DNA of 64,000 bases from Anagrus nilaparvatae (lineage: Eukaryota > Arthropoda > Insecta > Hymenoptera > Mymaridae): assembly GCA_022575985.1 (NCBI GenBank), contig JAKSXM010000263.1, forward strand, positions 7,730,001-7,794,000, written 5' to 3'. The translations under genes were made by a program, and so were the position numbers. The notes below the pieces were generated by a model. It made no database searches. It was not told where the DNA came from and saw only the letters and a program-made list of their open reading frames with translations. Positions within the stretch are counted from its first letter, which is position 1, and each line of letters begins with the position of its first letter. This document shows positions 1 through 9,960 of this stretch, piece by piece.

Positions 1-162
1 ATCATTCAGCAGCTAAAAAAATAAAAAAAAAAAGATTTTTTTTTGTCTCGGTAGCCTATCATTTAGTATACACAAAAACGGTTATTTTTCATCCAGCAGA
101 ATTTTTTTTCATAAGAAATTGCGTTGAAGCCGATTTTTGGCCACTTTTTTTTTTTACTACTC

Positions 163-220
163 TGTGCGTAGCCCCTTTGGTGGCTGCCGGGGCGAGCGAA
201 GCGAGCCGGAGGCAGCTAGT
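163..220 (+). mobile_element. Helitron-type 3' terminus, family B, copy 1
   Basis: GC-rich hairpin-forming stretch in very AT-rich DNA that ends in GGAGGCAGCTAGT. A GC hairpin followed by CTAG and then T is the usual 3' end of Helitrons, which insert between A and T. The same end recurs at 1571-1575 (plus) and 24982-24986 (minus), so this is a repeat family and not chance. No transposase gene lies with it, so it is a non-autonomous copy or solo end. Confidence 0.6.
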
Positions 221-1018
221 TATTATATAAATTTTTAATTATGTATGTGAGTCCCGACGTAAATCACTGGAACATGATAATAGGTAGAGACATCGATTTC
301 ACGGCAATAGACGGCAAAAATTACCGAAAAAAACATCAGTCAGGTATCATTTCGATTAACAGCAACAATAGTATATTTACGGCTGGAGGCCAAAAAAGTA
401 AAGAATAGACCATATCGCACGTAAATTACCTTCCGAGGCGAAGCCGAGGATGGTAAACTGCGATTTGGGTCATTCCTTATTTATGGACAAGGCTCGTATA
501 ACATTTTTCTGTGTCTGTGGAGAGAAAACACGTCTTTTTCGGACGCGTAGCGTCCGGGAAATACGAGCTTTCTCGACGCAGACCAGAAAAAATATTTCAT
601 GTTGTAAAAACTGAATTTCCGAGAAAAAAATTTTTATCAAATTTCTTAAATAAACCTAAGACTGAAAAGTAAAGAAAAATTTTAATGTGAAAAAGAAGTT
701 CATTCGATTCGGGAATAATTTTTATGAATCCATCTAAATTTTCGAGTTGATCGGTTCGATCTGTCAACGGTTACAATCATTTTTCAACAAATTATAAAAT
801 TTTTGGACTAATATTATATGTATATATTTGTAATTCTTATCAACTGCGTTGCTATGACCGTAATTTTTATGATTCAGTAAATTTTAGATAATACTTCGAG
901 TAAAGAAAGGTTGTTATACAAAATATTGAATAACCTAAAACAAAATATCTTTGGAAAAATCAAGTTGCAGTGATCCACGGGGGCGCAGCCTCCCTGGTGG
1001 CTGCCAGGGCGAGCAAAG
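221..1018 (+). repeat. Helitron B body, first tandem partial copy
   Basis: After CTAGT at 216 the text runs ATATAAATTTTTAATTATG and an ACGGCAAAAATTAC motif. This order returns after the second CTAGT at 1571. From about 690 the segment (TTCATTCGATTCGGG, then TCGGTTCGATCTGTCAA) is also shared with 1070-1160 and 1860-1930. It ends in a degraded GC hairpin near 978-1018 (GGGGGCGCAGCCTCC), fused directly to the next copy. No coding capacity seen; short ORFs here are chance. Confidence 0.5.
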
Positions 1019-1575
1019 CAAAAAAAAAACTGAAAAATGAGGAAAAATTTTCTTATCAAAAAGGATTTCATTCAAAACGGGCATATTTTTTACGTATCCA
1101 CTTAAATTTTCAAGGTAATCGGTTCAATCTGTCAAAAATTACAACCATTTTTCAAAATTTATAAAAGTTTAGGACTAATATTATATATATTTTTAATTTT
1201 TATCAGTCATTAATTTAGTAAATAAATAAAGTAATTAAAAGAAACTTGAACAGCTATTATCAGTGATAATCCTAGAATTTGTAGTCAAGGGAAGCAACTG
1301 CCACTTGTAGATCCCAGAGGAAGGTAATTAGCTTTGTATCGCTGTTCACCAATTATCCACCTGGGTTCCAACATCCTTAACTTTTATAATTTGGTTAATT
1401 TTAGATAATACTTTGGGTAAAAATAAAGTTATTATACAAAATATTGAGTAATCTAAATTAACCTAAATAAACCTAAATTAAAATATCTTTGGAAAAATCA
1501 AGTTGCAGGGGTCCAGGGGGGCGCAGCCCCCTTGGCGGTTGCAGAGGTGAGCGAAGCGAGCCAGAGGCAGCTAGT
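1019..1575 (+). mobile_element. Helitron-type element family B, copy 2 (3' part)
   Basis: The body from about 1030 to 1575 matches, in reverse complement, 24982-25510. Shared landmarks include GAAGCAACTGCCACTTG, a TATCGCTG-type stretch and ATCTTTGGAAAAATCAAG. It ends in a strong hairpin GGGGGCGCAGCCCCC at about 1518 followed by GAGGCAGCTAGT. Two inverted copies in one window support a mobile family. No open transposase gene, so it is non-autonomous. Confidence 0.6.
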
Positions 1576-1930
1576 ATACATATATATAAATCTTTAATTA
1601 TGTATGTATATCCGAACGTGATAAACGAGAATACGATAATAGCTACAGACATTGGGTTTACGGCAAAAGACGGCAAAAATTACGGGTCAAAACATAGGCT
1701 AGGTTTTATTTTGATTGATAAAGACAAAAAATTTTTATGTTGAAAAAACTGAATTTCCAAGAACAAAATTTTTATCGAATTTAGAAAAAAAAACCAAAAA
1801 AACTGAAAACTGAGGAAAAATTTTTTTATCAAAAATTTTTCAAATTTTTTTTATCAAGAATTTCATTCGATTCGGGTATATTTTTTACGTATCCACCTAA
1901 ATTTTCAAGGTAATCGGTTCAATCTATCAA
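1576..1930 (+). repeat. Helitron B unit, third partial copy, joined to a mariner-like element
   Basis: Repeats the post-CTAGT sequence of 221-420 and then the TTCATTCGATTCGGG...CAATCTATCAAAA block. Similarity to the family stops at about 1930, exactly where mariner-type coding sequence begins, so the junction marks an insertion or recombination point. Confidence 0.5.
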
Positions 1931-2937
1931 AAGCGCAAGGAATTTACCGGGAAGCTGCTCGACTTTGTGCAGCTCGTTACCCAGATAGACAACATCCTAA
2001 TGCTGCGAGAATTCGTATTTTAAAATTAAGAGCGCAACAAGGTAATTTACGTAGGAATCGTCAAAGACGTGATTATGATGATTTTGATAATCGGGTTCTA
2101 ACAGTTTTGGCATGTATCTATTTAAACCCACACGTCAGTAGTCGAGACATTCGAAGGTATATTGGTATTTCTCAGAGAACAGTCATTAGAATTCTACACA
2201 GTCGGAATTATCACCCATATCATATTACCCTAACTCAAGCTTTGACACCAAATGATTTACTTAATCGGGTTCAATTTTGTCAGTGGGCTATAAATATGAT
2301 CGCTCAAGATCCAAATTTTTTCTTTTATGTTCTGTTCTCTGACGAAGCTACATTTAAAAATACAGGGGAATTAAACAGGCATAATTGCCATTATTGGTCT
2401 GATGTAAATCCACATTGGTACAGACAAATTGATAATCAGCATCGTTGGAGCTTAAACGTATGGTGTGGAATTGTTAATGGATACTTAATAGGTCCATATT
2501 TTTTTGAAAGAAATGTGAATCGGTTTACTCTTTTAGATTTTCTAATTAACAACTTCCCAGAACTGATGGAAAATGTTGATTTTCAAACGAGACTTAGAAT
2601 GTGGTTTCAATTAGATAGCGCAGCACCACATTATACTCTTATTGTAAGAAATTATTTAAATGATTTATTCCCTAATAGATGGATCGGGCGTGGTGGTCCT
2701 GTTGCCTGGCCAGCAAGGTCACCTGATTTAACATCCCCTGATTTTTATCTCTGGGGCTATTTGAAGAATGCAGTTTATCAAGAACAACCTACTGACAGAG
2801 AAAACATGAAAGATCGCATAAAAACTGCTTGTCGAGCTATTCCTAGACAAGTATTATTAAATACTGTAAATGAATTTCAAAGAAGAGTAGCAGCTTGTCT
2901 ACAAATAAATGGTGGTAATTTTGAACAGCTTTTATAA
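1931..2937 (+). CDS. IS630/Tc1/mariner-type DDE transposase, DD41D, 5'-truncated
   Basis: An open frame with no ATG at its 5' end runs from about 1931; the first in-frame Met is at 2107. Family knowledge: these enzymes cut and paste DNA at TA sites using three acidic residues. Visible parts: an N-terminal REAARLCAARYPDRQHP segment typical of the insect DUF4817-like HTH region (about residues 5-20), a second HTH (ISQRTVIRIL), then DDE motifs FSDEATF, QLDSAAPHY and WPARSPDLTSPDFYLWGYLK. By my count 41 residues separate the second D from the final D of SPDF. About 330 residues are open with no stop. The usual QxDGAPPH is QLDSAAPH, which may weaken catalysis. The start is lost at the repeat junction, so I treat it as a 5'-truncated copy. 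No TIR is assigned with certainty. Confidence 0.8.
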
Positions 2938-2954
2938 TGAAAAAGTAATTGTAA

Positions 2955-3030
2955 CGTGAGAGGCAAGGGGACTCACTTTAAAAAAGCACCCCGAACGTGA
3001 GAGGCAAGGGGACTCACCTTAAAAAAGCAC
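2955..3030 (+). repeat. 42-bp minisatellite, left block
   Basis: Two tandem copies of an approximately 42-bp unit containing AACGTGAGAGGCAAGGGGAC and a following TTAAAAAAGC stretch. The array continues at 3782-3915 and is split by the TIR element at 3031. Confidence 0.85.
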
Positions 3031-3339
3031 TGTTATGGCCAATTTGGCCTAAATAAATATTAATTATTAAATTATTAGTCATTATAACAAATTTCTCACG
3101 AGTCATTATTTACCGTCGTAAATAGATTACGACTTTTATATTTTTTTTGATAACGATTAATTCTTTATATTTTTTCTAGTAATTACTAGTTTTTATTATC
3201 TTATTTTTTTTTTTTCTAATTTTTGGAATTTCCAAAAACTTAAATACCTACGTGAGAAACGACTTGTAATAACTTATTTTTTTATTATTGTTAATCTAAT
3301 CTTATTTATTTAAGATATTTAAACTCATGACTGTTATAT

Positions 3340-3381
<42 letters not shown>

Positions 3382-3781
3382 GAATAATATAGATTTGTCA
3401 CGTCATACTTTGTCAGGTGATTTTTTATTGTATAGCTTCATAGAAAATACGTGGGGTTTATCAGACATTCAATTTGTATATAAGCAGCAGTTTTTTACCA
3501 TTAAATTCAGTTCCAATCCAACCTTTACTAACCTGGTACTGTCTACAGTCATTCAGTACCAACCTCTCCTGCAGAATCTACAGTCATTTTCTGCAATTCC
3601 TAACCTTTGCCATTTAGTCACTTGGCAAAAATCCTATACAGTCCACTTTATTTCTTTTCTTTATATTAAGTTTAGATTAATATTATAGTTAAAGTAAATT
3701 AATTAATAAACATTTATAAATAACATTAACTTTTTTTGTGCATTCTTTATTTCTTTTTACAAACTCACTTACGCCATAACA
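3031..3781. mobile_element. TIR transposable element (751 bp) in the 42-bp minisatellite
   Basis: Begins TGTTATGGCC and ends GCCATAACA, giving a terminal inverted repeat of about 9-10 bp. It is bounded by AGCAC at 3026-3030 and 3782-3786, matching the AGCAC of the minisatellite unit, so this is a clean 5-bp target-site duplication. The interior is AT-rich with a poly(A) run at about 3342-3378 and no recognisable transposase; the 97-codon ORF inside resembles nothing I know. Non-autonomous element; superfamily not assigned. Confidence 0.7.
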
Positions 3782-3915
3782 AGCACCCCGAACGTGAGAG
3801 GCAAGGGGACTCACTTTAAAAAACCACCCCGAACGTGAGAGGCAAGGGGACTCACTTTAAAAAACCACCCCGAACGTGAGAGGCAAGGGGACTCACCTTA
3901 AAAAAGCACCCCAAA
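3782..3915 (+). repeat. 42-bp minisatellite, right block
   Basis: About three further copies of the unit with AACGTGAGAGGCAAGGGGAC, in phase with the block at 2955-3030 once the inserted element is removed. Copies differ by single bases (AAAGC versus AACC). Confidence 0.85.
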
Positions 3916-3969
3916 GGAAACATACTACTACTACGTCCACGCCGTTGTTTCTGGGTAACGCTAAAGTAG

Positions 3970-4990
3970 CTTCAACAAAATATTTATGCCTAAATTTTGT
4001 GCAAAAATAAATTTTTTGAAATCACTCAAATTTAAATGAAAACAGTGGTTTTAACTGTCAAATTTAAAAATTGGGCCAAATTAGGCCCATTTGGTGCTTT
4101 ATGACCAGAAACTTTCTTTTGCCATTATGTATTCTGTATCATAACATGCATGAAATAAAAAAATTAGTAACATATTGAAACATCTTTCTTTTTGTACTAG
4201 GACCTAAAAAATCATTACTGGGCCCTGACAGGGGCCTTATGTTATTTTTTGCCTAAATTTGTATACATAATTTAATTTTTCGAGATCAATCAAATTTAAA
4301 TGAAAACAGTTGTCTTATCTATTTCAAATTTTAAAATTGGAATTTTCTTTTGTCGTCATGTTTCCTCTATCATGACATGCACAGATTAAAAAAATTAGGA
4401 ACATCTCAAAACATCGTATTTATTCGTACTAGGACCTGCAAAATCATTTTTGGGCCCTGACAGGGACCTTATGTTTTTATTTTAGCCAAAATTTTGTGCA
4501 TAATTAATTTTTTCTTCATCATTAAAATTAAAAAAAAAAATTATTAGTTATTTAAAAAAAAAAAAGTTATTTAATCCCCTTTCTATTTTAAAATTGGGCC
4601 CTATGAGGTCCTTTTGATTATTTAGGGCCCAAAATCTGCTTTTATCATCAGATATCTCCCACCAAAACTTACATGCATTAAGAAGAATAGGAAAAATTTG
4701 GAATATCTTTTTCATCATAAAAAACCTTTGAAAATCGATTTTTGGACCTAAATACAAAAGGGTTATGTTTTTTTTTTTGGCCCAAAACGTATTTGAACGC
4801 CAAATTTCCTGCGGAATCCGAATTTAAAATAAAAAAATATACTTCCCATTTAAAATTTTAAAGTTGGTACCCGTGGGCCTTTTTTGGGCCTTAGGACCCA
4901 ATATCTAATAACGCCATCGGATGTCCCCCTCAAAACCCTGAAACTTTTGTTCTAAACATTTTTTTCGATTTAACTTTTTAGGTGTATCTT
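3970..4990 (+). repeat. Degenerate ~280-bp tandem repeat
   Basis: Three to four diverged units. Each carries an AATTTAAATGAAAACAGT block, an AAATTGGGCC or AAAATTGG block, a CATGCA-type site (at 4147, 4377 and 4673), ACTAGGACCT, and GGGCCCTGACAGGG followed by TTATGTT. The last unit is the most decayed (GGGCCCTATGAGG). No coding sequence supported here. Confidence 0.65.
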
Positions 4991-5128
4991 TTAAAATGAC
5001 TCACCCTGTATATTGTGGGCAAGGTGGTGGCCCTCAAGAAGCCTTCAACCAATAATAAACATATATATAAAATGTATACATATATTTAAAATTTATTCAG
5101 ACGTATGCATAAAATTTTTAGTTCTTAC

Positions 5129-5255
5129 CAAACATAACATTAGATCAACAACAAAACTTTGTCCTTCAAGTTCTTCAAAATGAGCCAGTGCAGTTCTATA
5201 TAATTCGGTCAACGTTGCTGAAGCGTTGCTAGCAGGTAAGAAATTTATTTCAGGT
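5129..5255 (-). CDS. Candidate internal coding exon of a large host gene (exon 4 of those seen)
   Basis: On the minus strand a TTTTTTTATAG acceptor precedes a 127-bp open segment that ends in TTTG followed by GTAAGA, a consensus donor. The exon opens with one base completing a codon and then encodes 42 residues beginning PEINFLPASNASATLTELYR and ending VVDLMLCL. It reads like globular protein and contains no stop. The required incoming phase (two bases carried over) is exactly the phase left by the exon at 27322-27429. The family is not recognised with confidence. An intron of about 22 kb would separate it from the previous exon. Confidence 0.6.
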
Positions 5256-7824
5256 CTATAAAAAAACGGTTTAAATTGAATTCAACTGAATAATTAAAAA
5301 TATATAATTTAAAAAAAATAATAAATGTTATTGAGTAGATTTTTATGAAAATGCTTCAACCTTTTTTGGAGTTAAAATGCAAGATGCTCAATGCATTTAG
5401 GTTGTGTTAACAAAAACCAGTTGTAAGTTATTTTTAGCATGGATTGTTAATTACCGATTTAAAGTAATTTTTTTTACATGCTTTTACAATACTCTAAAAA
5501 ACTTTTTATCTGACATAATTGTATCAAAAGTTTTTTTTTACGTCTTTTCCCTTGTTTGAAAAATAACGCTACCAAAATGATTTTCACTGATTAATTACTA
5601 AGTTTATTCTTTAAATCGAAAAGTGTAAATTCACCTAAGATAAAACAACTCAACACCTTATGAGGTGTTAATTAAGAAATACTTATTTAAAAATTTTTTA
5701 AAACCTCTAAACTTAAATTAATTTAAACCCATTTTACTTCACTTCCTTGTTTGGAATATTTTGAACCTTCTTTTTTGATTGCCACACCTCCTTGAATACC
5801 CATCTCTATAAACATATTCCATGTTATAAAATTGATATTCAAAATGTTAGGTTTTGATCGTAGAAGAATAAAAAAAATTGTTCGGAAGTATTAAAATGTT
5901 GTTAGACATTCTGTGACTGCATTTCTCACCATCCATCTTTTTCTGATTGGACCATTGTAGCGAATTATTGGCCACCCTAATACACCTTTTTTTTTAAATT
6001 TTCCAAATATACTTATAAAATGCCAGACACATAAAAGGTTTCTTCCAGACATAATAATAATAATTTGCATTCCCTTAAAAATCAATACGCGGTTTAAAAA
6101 CATTGGTCAGATATGACAACGAATAAATACAAAACTTCTTACAAATACAATACTCCAGTCGAAATACGGGGGAAGGGGTTGTGTTATCACTGGCGAACAC
6201 CAAATTTGGTCTTCAATAGGTTTTTTGGGTAGTTAAACACGATAATCATTTGGCAGTGAAATTGAGGCTTCACCCTTAAATTTGCAAAAACTATCTCCAA
6301 AAAGGTTTTTTTTTACATATTCACAATTTGAGCGCTCAAATTTGCACCATACGGGTTGAAATATTTAATATTTACCAAAAAGCAGTCAAAATTCTAATTC
6401 CCAAAATTCCCAAAAAACCTATATGGGCATATCCCATTACAGCCCCAGCATATTTTTCGCATTTATTGGGCTCAATATGATGATATATGATAAAAAGTAA
6501 GATTCCGAGAGTCAACACCCCCCCCCCCCACGCTCCCCCTGGTGGTTCGAAAAGTGTTCTTCAATAAAAAATTAATATCTCCGGGCCGAATCATCCGATT
6601 GGGGCGTGGTTGTGTCAAAATTTTCGTTTTGTAAAAATTCACTAATAAAATATTTTTTTTTATTTTTGAAATCATTTTGAGGTTTTGAACTTCGAAAGAC
6701 GTCATTTTTAGCTTTTTTTACGGTCTAAACCTTAATATATTTCAGGATAGAGGAAAAACTCCTTTTTTTCGCGCTCAGGGAAACTTTGTCTTTGTCCGTC
6801 GGAAAAATAGCAACTTTTATAGTGCGTCACTCGCAATTGACGATTATGTAAAAGAAATCATGTTTTTTTGCTTATTACATCATACCATCTAATATTTTAT
6901 TTTAAATCTAAAATTAGCTTTTTTATGGTTTTTTTAATGATATTCTTATAATTTTTTCATAAAAAAACGATATTTCACCTATACTCTACCAAAGTACCTC
7001 ATTTATTTCATGAAATCTCTTTTAATTTTCGCAATGATCAATAGGATGATCATCTTTTTCTAAAAAAAAAAAAAAAAATTGAAGGCACACTTTACTGATA
7101 CGTTTCTTCGGGTATCTTAGATCATATAAGGTTATAAACAAGCTAGGAATAGAAAAAATTTTGCTCGTCGCATAGTTTTTTGTGAGTTGACAGCCTCAGA
7201 ATCACGTTTTTTCAATATTTAAAAATAACTAACTTTGGAATTTTTTTGTTATAAATTAAAATTATTTTTTAAATGATGAATTTATATTTTTTCATTTTTC
7301 TTGCATTGACAATTGACTAAAAAGAGTATATTTAAGACCAAAGAGTAAAAATTTTCAATTTTCAACGTCTTGGATTTTTCTAAGAGATTCAAATGATGTT
7401 AAAAACTGTACTAAAAACGTACTTCGTTTTAGTTTTTCCCGTGCAATCCGAATTCAAAATTCATTTTAACATTTGACGACACTTTATAGGAGAAAGATTC
7501 ATTATTTTCGTTTTTAGAGCTTCAATTTTCAGGGAGTCAATGTTTAAAGTTTCGTACATAATTTTAGAAAATTTTTAGATGCACCAATTTAAATTTTTTG
7601 CTGGTAATAGATACCATCAATAATCTCATCATTTAGGTTTTGGAGTATGTATATAGCTGGTTCTATCGCGATTAGAAGGTGTGCAATTTTGAATAATCCT
7701 AATGTCTAAACGCTCTCTTAACCTTTTATGAAAACATCTGGAGCTCAACTAATTCGTACTAGTGTACAAACTATGTATTTGGGTTTCAAATTCATTCTTC
7801 TTCCATTTTTCTTCTTCCGCGTCT
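5256..7824. other. AT-rich stretch without a recognisable gene (intron of the candidate host gene)
   Basis: I see no convincing coding sequence on either strand; short ORFs have simple composition and no motifs. A poly(C) run lies at about 6520-6532 and an A-run near 7062-7077. No TIR pair or tandem array was found by eye. Confidence 0.5.
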
Positions 7825-8142
7825 TTAACGTGTATTTTTTGACAAATTGTATCGAGCTGTATCCACATTTTGTAAATTCACACTTACAAGTGTCCTTTTT
7901 GTACCAGAATGTACCGTGTTATTGTAGGTAAGAACGATAGGTTTTAGTATATTGATATATCTGCATGTATTTTTGTGAGTAAAGTAATTCCATATACGAT
8001 TTTGAATAGTTTTAATCCCACGTTCCATACATGTGGCTTTTGCATCCGGATTTCGAACAAAAAGAAACTCAATATTAAATTTGTTAAAAATATTTTCAAC
8101 AATTTTTGCTTTAAACTCAGTTTTTCTGTTTATCTGTACCAT
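7825..8142 (-). pseudogene. Retrovirus-like integrase fragment, Polinton/Maverick type
   Basis: 106-codon open segment on the minus strand. It carries a C-terminal rve-integrase signature: FNIEFLFVRNPDAKATCMER, then IWNYFTHKNT and YNNTVHSGT. In Polinton integrases the equivalent positions read NPDxKAxxVER, YFTH and YNxxxH, with the E completing the DDE triad. Only the last third of the core is present; the zinc-binding and first catalytic parts are missing. It lies 1.8 kb from a Polinton-type polymerase on the opposite strand, as expected if both derive from one element. Truncated relic. Confidence 0.65.
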
Positions 8143-8386
8143 GCATGGTAACTTTTCTTGATTTTTGTTAAATATTTTTTGTACTTTTTGTCGGGATATT
8201 TAATCTTTTTTTTCTTATTCAATCCAATGGCTTTTGTATGCGGTTTCTATTACGTCTGTCCTTGTCTATAACAGCATATACCAACTCATTCTCCTAACAG
8301 GCCTTGTCCAACTGTTTCACACCTTATTCCCCCCGATCAAACGCTTTCTGAAATGACTGCCGTAGCCGCAAAATTCAAGACGGTTA

Positions 8387-8569
8387 TTATCTATTGAAAT
8401 GAATTTCCCTGATCTTGAATAAATCAATCAAAGCATCTAAAACACTATTATTTCGCTCTTTGTCGTCAACGCCGTCGGTGGTAGAGTTGTCGTTGTTGTT
8501 TACCAAATCATTTTCAAGATGTTCAGCAGCAATTGTTTTTTGCTCGTCATTTGTTTTTGAGTAAATGTT
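8387..8569 (-). pseudogene. Unrecognised acidic/Asn-rich coding remnant near the integrase
   Basis: A minus-strand frame without ATG is open for 61 codons between a TAG at 8570-8572 and a TAA at 8387-8389. It contains VNNNDNSTTDGVDDKERNN and then a hydrophobic LDALIDLF. Base composition is less AT-biased than its surroundings, which hints at former coding use. It sits between the integrase relic and the polymerase, so it may be another gene of the same Polinton. No family assigned. Confidence 0.3.
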
Positions 8570-9960
8570 CTAATTATAACCGTCATAGTCTTAAAATGTT
8601 AAACTGGGTTCCGACAACAGCACTGAACCATTGTCCTTTTCTTGCTGTTGATGGTGCAAGACGCTAGTGACAAATGCGAAGACGATGAATTTTGATGCTC
8701 TAATGTTTCCGGTTTCGATTTTCCTTTGAAACATCGCAAATCTTCATTTTCGAGAATACAGTCGGACATTGCTTCGCAGTAAGTTCTGCACAAACTGAAC
8801 TAAAGTCCACTCTCGATGTTTATCGGTAAAATCCGATAAAATAAATTTTTAGGTGGTAATTTTTGGCAATAAATAATAACCCCTGGCTTTCGTTGTAAAA
8901 TTTTTATAATTCTAACCTATTTACAACTTGCTGGAAAAGCGCTTAATTTTCAGAATTTTCCAGGAATCGTATATATTTTTTGGGATAAAAATATTCAGAG
9001 AAATTACCTGTCATCTCCTAAAATAGGGGTTGCAACTCTAGCAGGGAAAGTATGGTGCATTTGATCGTCTATAACGAAGTAAATTCATTCTGAAAATTTT
9101 GATTTATTTACGATGATTCGGGTATAACCGAAAAAACTTATTTCTGGGGGTGGTTTTGAGGGGTAATTTCCACCCTTTATAAAAATTTTTTTGTCGCTAA
9201 AAAAAGTTTCGTCAGAATCGGTCGAATTTGATGTTCATTCTAATAAGGGAGTGAATCTACCCTCTGATTAGCCTGAGGGATTTTTTGAGGGATAAACGGT
9301 GAAAGACGTAAACTTTTTTTTGGTATTTACTTCAAAGTTTTATAGTTTTTAGAATTTTACAGGAAGTTCCTGAATTTTTGGAACACAAAATGTTGAAATA
9401 AATTTGCTCTTCACCCCTTACTAACAAGTGATACCTCTGGAGGGTCCCTTGTTAGTTTACTGAAGAATACAATTTTTTTATAAATTAAAGATGGCGCTTT
9501 TTTCAAGGGAGTGTTTGCGGGCCTTAAAGATTTATTTCTATGACCACCAGTTGTACAAATACAATTACAACTGGGAGATTTTGCCGACGTACCCCATCGC
9601 CGACTTCGTCCCAGATTCTTACTGGGAAACACAATTTAAACCCCCCTAGGCTTGTTTGGCCCAAACCGGGACTCCCTTTTCAGGTATAACTTCCGCTTTG
9701 GACGCGCAGCCTTGGCAGCTGGCCGCTACCTTTCTCCTGCTCTCTACGATAGAAAGCTTTTCTTCTTTTTTGACAACAGAGTGGCCCTAATGTACTCTGC
9801 TACTTTGTTCCAGTTTTTAGGACTTCGTAGCATTTCCGGAACCACTCGCTCTGGCCTTTAAGTTAGGAAGCTAATGTGGATGTTTTCTGTTCTGTATTTA
9901 AATGTGCGTATGCTTTTCTTGCGGTAAAATAATATACATTTTTTCATTTTTTTTTTGTAG
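8570..9960. other. Spacer between integrase and polymerase relics
   Basis: Contains no gene I recognise. The segment 9640-9860 is notably GC-richer and holds a 69-codon plus-strand ORF starting MFGPNRDSLFRYNFRFGRAA; it may be old Polinton coding sequence but matches no motif known to me. A TTTTTTTTTGTAG acceptor-like tract ends at 9960, directly upstream of the polymerase reading frame. Confidence 0.35.

Noticed and set aside
3395..3688. 97-codon ORF as a gene
   Set aside because: It lies wholly inside a non-coding TIR element, has no motif, and begins next to a poly(A) run.
8599..8793. 64-codon minus-strand ORF with Cys residues as a Polinton gene
   Set aside because: No recognisable motif and no continuity with the acidic remnant or integrase; kept only as unassigned spacer.
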